Assembly (NCBI GenBank): GCA_016256075.1
Contig: SDVU01000694.1
Span: 1 to 11,326, forward strand
Direction: 5' to 3'
From: Dictyocoela muelleri
Lineage: Eukaryota > Microsporidia
Length of the DNA: 11,326 bases
The stretch's first letter is position 1, and every line of letters begins with the position of its first letter. The notes under the pieces were generated by a model. It was not told the DNA's origin. It was given only the letters and a program-made list of their open reading frames with translations, and did not search any database. Made by a program: the position numbers and the translations under genes. This document shows positions 8,132 to 11,326 of this stretch, piece by piece.

Positions 8132-8208
8132 TAGGGGTTATTTTAGAAAAATATAATCAACCTTTTTTGTGACGAGTTTGGGTAAAATGATGAGTTTAGA
8201 CAAGTCAT
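8132..8208. repeat. MULE2 right inverted end (diverged)
   Basis: Its complement carries CCCAAACTCGTCAC and an A run, followed inward by a TTTTTCTAAAATAACCCC-like stretch that parallels the left side. The outer 20 bases of the proposed end are not clearly matched, so the true boundary could be as far in as 8190. Confidence 0.5.
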
Positions 8209-9041
8209 AAAGTAAAAAAAAAAAGGTTTGTATATTTTTTTAAACTGATAAAGAGGATTTTTTAGATTTGAGATCCGAAATCCTTGAGAGTGATAATGCA
8301 ATAATTTAGAAATAAAGAAATGAATAAATATGTTAAAAATTCCAAGATTTGAAAATTTTTTTCAGATTAAGATATCCTCAATCTAAATCTCAGGTTCATA
8401 GATAAAATCAACCCCTGATTCGTCTGTTTAAGAAAAATATATGCAAAGAAAAACAAAAATATGTGGGTAGATTTTTTTTGAAAATAACGTCATATCTACA
8501 AATCTAAAATACGTTCCGCAATATAAAAATTCCATTTAGTTTTTATTTACTAATATTGTGATATGATACATTTATGAAAGAGACGGCGAAAGTAAATTGA
8601 ATACAAATTATGGTTAACAATCGAAATAGATGATTCGTTTCCTGCAATTGAAATAAAATTCATCTTGAAATATTAAACAGAAATTCATCTGTTAACAGAT
8701 CAAAATATAATTTTTCTATTAGCTATGAAATATTATTAGTGAAGAATTTTGATAACGATGTCAAAACTCGAAAGAAAAAATTTGATACTTTTTATTTTAA
8801 GAAGAGGAAATAGTTGAATTGATATAAAATAACCGAACAGTTATAACTGTTTCTAATATATGCGAAGTTATGCTAAAAGATTAAAAAAATATATGATTAA
8901 TTAAAAATATGTTTGTTTCTATATTAAACCCTGGATATTTTAAATGTATTTTTTATTTAGTTCAAATTAAATTTATTTTAACATATTTATTTCAACAAAA
9001 AATGTATTAAATTTATTATAAAATTAAAATTAAATATAATT
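8209..9041. other. AT-rich spacer between MULE2 and SINE copy 3
   Basis: No gene, strong repeat or recognisable element is seen. Homopolymer A and T runs dominate. A weak inverted resemblance between about 8268-8285 and 8375-8392 (TTTAGATTTGAGAT against the complement of CTCAATCTAAATCT) is too short to interpret. Confidence 0.55.
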
Positions 9042-9491
9042 ATATATTACATGCTGACAACATCACAAGCTGCCAACCTGGAGAGATGTCACCTACCTTA
9101 GATCTGCGACATTTGGTTCTTAGTATTTAATAATACGTCACTTCCTAAGATACCTAGAAGTCCAGCTGTATACGCGATCTTCGTTTTATCAATGACTCAG
9201 CAGGATACAGGTAATTAGTGGCTTTTCATGAATTTTTGTTTTACTACTTTTCGCCGAGATGCGTCACCGCACTCTTCCCAAACCTAAGAGAGCCCCTTCT
9301 GCTTTATTGTAATATTATAAAATCTTAATTGCTATAAATACCACACTGAAACAACTGTATATTATACTAAAATTAAATAGTTATGACCGCTTAATAAGAT
9401 TTAATCATTATTTATTAAAGAGTGACGTCAGCGGGATTCAAACGACGATACTTAAATTAAAATTAAAGAGTGTTAACCACCAGCTAATGGC
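9042..9491 (-). mobile_element. SINE copy 3, full-length, tRNA-derived
   Basis: This is the second complete copy of the family at 2608-3073 in the same orientation. The tRNA-like head has B box GTTTGAATCCC (complement of 9433-9443) and an A-box-like TAGCTGGTGG (complement of 9477-9486). The central block 9134-9233 is over 90% identical to copy 2 by eye, including 39 consecutive identical bases (9195-9233 against 2761-2799), while the 3' end is clearly more diverged. TTAAATAT(A/G)ATT lies on both sides (9030-9041 and 9492-9503) as a likely target duplication, though such AT-rich words give weaker proof than the one around copy 2. It is non-coding and would be transcribed by Pol III and moved by LINE enzymes. 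Confidence 0.78.
9433..9486 (-). promoter_or_regulatory. Internal Pol III promoter of SINE copy 3
   Basis: The A-box-like TAGCTGGTGG (9477-9486) and B box GTTTGAATCCC (9433-9443) stand at tRNA-like spacing on the minus strand. Both differ slightly from those of copy 2, so this copy may be weaker or older. Confidence 0.55.
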
Positions 9492-9503
9492 TTAAATATG
9501 ATT

Positions 9504-9761
9504 AAAATAAGATTTTTCATAAATTGATCAGTTTTTAGTGTTATAAATAAATAATAATTATGATTTAAAAATAAAAAGTTCAATCTCTTAATAACAAAAA
9601 AATTGAACATGCACGGTCTAGGTGTGTGTCGCGCGCTGTGCGTGCAACAATAAATATAACGACAATTTTTATTATAAATATTGTCACTGTATGTGCCGGG
9701 TAGGAGGTGGTGACAATAAAATTTGCGTATCATATACCCCTATTCCCCGCGTATATGTATC
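9504..9761. other. Spacer with a CG-rich patch, before Merlin
   Basis: No gene is supported: the open minus-strand frame at 9473-9733 runs through the SINE end and lacks any motif. TCGCGCGCTGTG at 9629-9640 is the exact reverse complement of CACAGCGCGCGA at 5276-5287. A TIR-like word, TATCATATACCCCTATTCCC, starts at 9728, 30 bases before the presumed Merlin end. Confidence 0.5.
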
Positions 9762-9782
9762 ATATGCCCTTATCCCTCCTTG
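9728..9782. repeat. Doubled terminal motif at Merlin left end
   Basis: TATCATATACCCCTATTCCC (from 9728) and TATCATATGCCCTTATCCC (from 9758) are two direct copies 30 bases apart. The inner one pairs with the right end. The outer one also sits in a CATATAC...GTATATG inverted pair (9731-9757). Confidence 0.65.
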
Positions 9783-9891
9783 TAAAAAAAATTAAAAAAA
9801 AAATTCAAGTGAAAATTATTTATTGAATTCTTAAGAGTTTAAGCAATGCTAAAAAGCTTCTTTTTTAAAATAATCACAAAAAAAGAAAATA

Positions 9892-10648
9892 TTAAATAAA
9901 ATTCTTTATTTTTTCATTTTTTATACCTCTTCTTTTTTTTATTACATATTTTATCTTATTATTGAAACTTTCAACATTTTCGTGTGAATAAAGATTTCGG
10001 GATCAACAAAGTGATATTTATGACATACTGTCCCGTGTATATATGTATTTGAATTGGAAAAATCTGTATTTTGGCCACTCATCTGTATATATTATTGACA
10101 TAGGCCTCAAGATACGTTCAATAATAGGAATGATAGTAATAGCAAACGAGATTCAATAATTTCAGCATATCCACGAGCAGGCGTAACGCTACAATCTGCA
10201 AATGTAAGAGCCCATATTGCATCTGAGGGAGAACGGCCACGGTGTGATCTCACATTAAAATTCAATTTTGTTTCATCTATCTGAACAACTAATCCGTGGC
10301 CACCCAATCGAATCGGCTGTTCTCTCTGATATTGCTGAATTTTGATTATTATTTTATCTAATAACTTAGATATATTTCTTGCCTTAACTCCGGTATACTC
10401 ATTTATCTTTGTAATTAGTTCCATTCTTGATAAATAAAATATTATTTTCATTACTTTTCGGATATCAATATTACAGTCAGAAAAAAACTGTCTGTGAAAA
10501 TCGATCTTGATGTTTGATACTTTGTGCAGGCATAGTTCATACATTTTTTTATTAAACCAATTTTATTGTCTTTTGAAGTCTTTAAACACATAAAATTTTC
10601 ACAAAAAGAACATGAAAGCGAATCGCTTACCAAACCATGATCGACCAT
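9892..10648 (-). pseudogene. Merlin transposase (IS1595-like DDE), frameshifted
   Basis: About 250 codons, near the usual family length, are spread over several frames. The first frame (ATG at 10646-10648) has an N-terminal zinc ribbon with C13-x2-C16 and C36-x4-C41 and then SRSIFTDSFF. The protein continues in the next frame (to 10107) with SDCNIDIRKVMKIIFYLSRM, the first catalytic D in VVQIDETKLNFNVRSHRG (codon 10275-10277), and ARGYAEIIESR. A third frame has ITIIPIIERILRP and IYTDEW (second D, codon 10081-10083). CHK-like HKYHFVDPE follows, then ENVESFNNKIK with the catalytic E at 9970-9972, and KKRRGIKN before a stop at 9892-9894. The first shift lies in a run of seven T (complement of 10481-10487), and others lie near 10130 and 9985-10040. 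All three acidic residues are present but not in one frame, so the gene is inactive. The residues match Merlin transposases known from animals and microsporidia. Confidence 0.88.
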
Positions 10649-10720
10649 AAAATTATATAACTCAGATCGCGAGCATTTAATTTAAAATTCTAGATAATTT
10701 ATCATCATGAGGGGCAAATG

Positions 10721-10846
10721 TTTTTTTTTTAATTTTGTATTTTTTTAATTTTGTATTTTTTTAATTTTGTATTTTTTTAATTTTTTAATTTTTTAATTTT
10801 TTAATTTTTTAATTTTTCAATTTTTTTAATTTTTTAATTTTTATTT
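10721..10846. repeat. T-rich minisatellite inside Merlin
   Basis: A 15-bp unit (T run, AATTTTGTA) is repeated about three times up to about 10770, then gives way to an 8-bp unit (TTTTTTAA) repeated about eight times with small changes. It fills the space between the transposase start and the right end, and probably grew by slippage after insertion. Confidence 0.8.
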
Positions 10847-10852
10847 TTGATC

Positions 10853-10890
10853 ATATGCCCTTATTTCCCCAACGGGGGATAAGGGCATAT
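10853..10890. repeat. 38-bp hairpin at Merlin right end
   Basis: ATATGCCCTTAT and ATAAGGGCATAT form a perfect 12-bp stem. Two T-G pairs and three C-G pairs extend it to 17 around the loop CAAC. The outer arm is the right terminal repeat of Merlin and the inner arm is an inverted copy of it. Confidence 0.85.
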
Positions 10891-11128
10891 TATCCAAATT
10901 TTTTCCAAAAAAAATTAAAATTTTACACTACATTTTTGCATGCGGAATATATTGTATAGGGGCAATTTTTTCTGTTTTTTTTATATTTAAAAGTGTGGGG
11001 AAATAGAGGGAACTATAAGTGTAGGAAATGTAATTTAATATGGTTATGAATAATTAAATAATCTTTTTGTGTACCCATAAATGTTCATAAAAATTACAAA
11101 TGTATTGAAGAGTTAATACTGCCCTTTT
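10891..11128. other. AT-rich spacer right of Merlin
   Basis: No gene or element is recognised. Short G-rich words (TATAGGGGCA near 10956, GTGTGGGGAAATAGAGGG near 10993) faintly recall the Merlin terminal words, but the match is too short to claim. Confidence 0.5.
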
Positions 11129-11257
11129 CAGTTATATTGACCCATCTTGCAGTTTTATTGATCCTTTCCTGCAGTTTTATTGACCCTTTTTTTAGTTTTA
11201 TTGACCCTTTCTTGCAGTTTTATTGACTCTTTTTTTTCAGTTTTATTGTCCCGATTG
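11129..11257. repeat. 21-23 bp minisatellite, six units
   Basis: Units start at 11129, 11150, 11172, 11194, 11215 and 11238. The consensus is CAGTTTTATTGACCC followed by a T-rich spacer of variable length. On the minus strand, five of the six units contain AATAAA within GTCAATAAAACTG; the first has AATATA. The variable T spacer suggests slippage, while the conserved 15-base core suggests unit duplication. Confidence 0.85.
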
Positions 11258-11326
11258 ATAATAGTAAAAAATAAGTAAAAATTCAAGAAAAATTTTAAAA
11301 AATGTTTAATTTTCAGATAAAATCAA
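11258..11326. other. AT-rich end of window
   Basis: Nothing is recognised in the last 69 bases, which are A-rich and without an open frame of note. Confidence 0.5.

Larger units (their letters stand above)
6373..8208 (-). mobile_element. MULE2: old, decayed Mutator-like element
   Basis: A decayed FLYWCH-MULE transposase (6654 to about 7880) is bracketed by diverged inverted ends. On the left, CGCCCAATTTCGTCAC followed by an A run and GG (about 6399-6425) resembles the complement of the right side (about 8161-8185), which reads CCCAAACTCGTCAC then an A run and GG. The likeness continues inward to about 6452 and 8132. The outer limits are uncertain because the outermost 20-30 bases match poorly, and no target duplication is visible. 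The element shares the GTCAC-type terminal motif with MULE1 but is a separate subfamily: its transposase has a different C-terminal tail. It is much older than MULE1, with numerous frame changes and stops. Confidence 0.7.
9762..10890 (-). mobile_element. Merlin (IS1595-like) DNA transposon, near-complete, broken
   Basis: The 1129-bp element has inverted ends: ATATGCCCTTATCCC at 9762-9776 is matched by the complement of 10876-10890, and the match extends to 19 of 21 bases. Inside lies a minus-strand Merlin transposase with zinc ribbon and DDE core. Size and content fit Merlin elements, which are usually 1-2 kb with one gene of about 270 codons. Merlin makes 8-9 bp target duplications. The flanks ATATGTATC and TATCCAAAT share only TATC, so none is clear. 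The left end is preceded by a second, diverged copy of the terminal word (9728-9751), and the right end forms a hairpin with an inverted copy of itself. Confidence 0.8.

Noticed and set aside
2608-9491. The two direct copies at 2608-3073 and 9042-9491 as LTRs of one long retroelement
   Set aside because: Each copy has its own candidate target duplication, both contain tRNA-like A and B boxes, and the DNA between shows no recognisable gag or pol.
9473-9733. Open frame of 86 codons on the minus strand
   Set aside because: It crosses the SINE head, the target duplication and a CG-rich patch, so it is a chance opening.
1-11326. CRISPR array or other defence system
   Set aside because: No regularly spaced palindromic repeats with unique spacers and no associated genes; the tandem repeats here have no spacers of constant size.

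Overview
This is a strongly AT-rich (about four fifths A+T by eye) eukaryotic window with no intact gene that I can recognise. It consists of transposable-element copies set in low-complexity intergenic DNA. The eukaryotic call rests on tRNA-derived SINE copies, FLYWCH-type MULE transposases and a eukaryotic Merlin (IS1595-like) transposase. The organism cannot be fixed from the sequence. An invertebrate fits best because of the SINEs, and a low-gene-density, AT-rich microsporidian-type genome is an alternative because Merlin elements of this kind occur there. No prokaryotic operon, tRNA gene, rRNA gene or CRISPR array was seen.

Layout. 1-76 is the 3' end of a SINE on the + strand, cut by the window edge. 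Directly against its tail sits MULE1 (77-1604), a complete 1.5 kb Mutator-like element with near-identical 37/38-bp inverted ends and a broken FLYWCH-MULE transposase on the - strand. 1605-2607 is AT-rich spacer with a TIR-like fragment, two GC hairpins and a 20-bp tandem repeat. 2608-3073 is a full-length SINE on the - strand flanked by an 8-bp target duplication. 3074-6372 is mostly featureless, with short tandem repeats and one unusually open stretch (4331-4931, - strand) that may be an old coding relic. About 6373-8208 is MULE2, an older and heavily decayed MULE of a different subfamily. 9042-9491 is a second full-length SINE on the - strand. About 9762-10890 is a Merlin element with a broken transposase, 21-bp inverted ends and a 38-bp hairpin at its right end. 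11129-11257 is a six-unit minisatellite that puts five AATAAA hexamers on the - strand.

The pieces do not form a pathway: they are independent insertions of different age. MULE1 looks youngest (almost identical ends, few breaks), Merlin intermediate, MULE2 oldest. The most notable item is the three-copy SINE family, whose copies share a strongly conserved central block and a distinctive 3' end. I found no evidence of a new multi-gene system.
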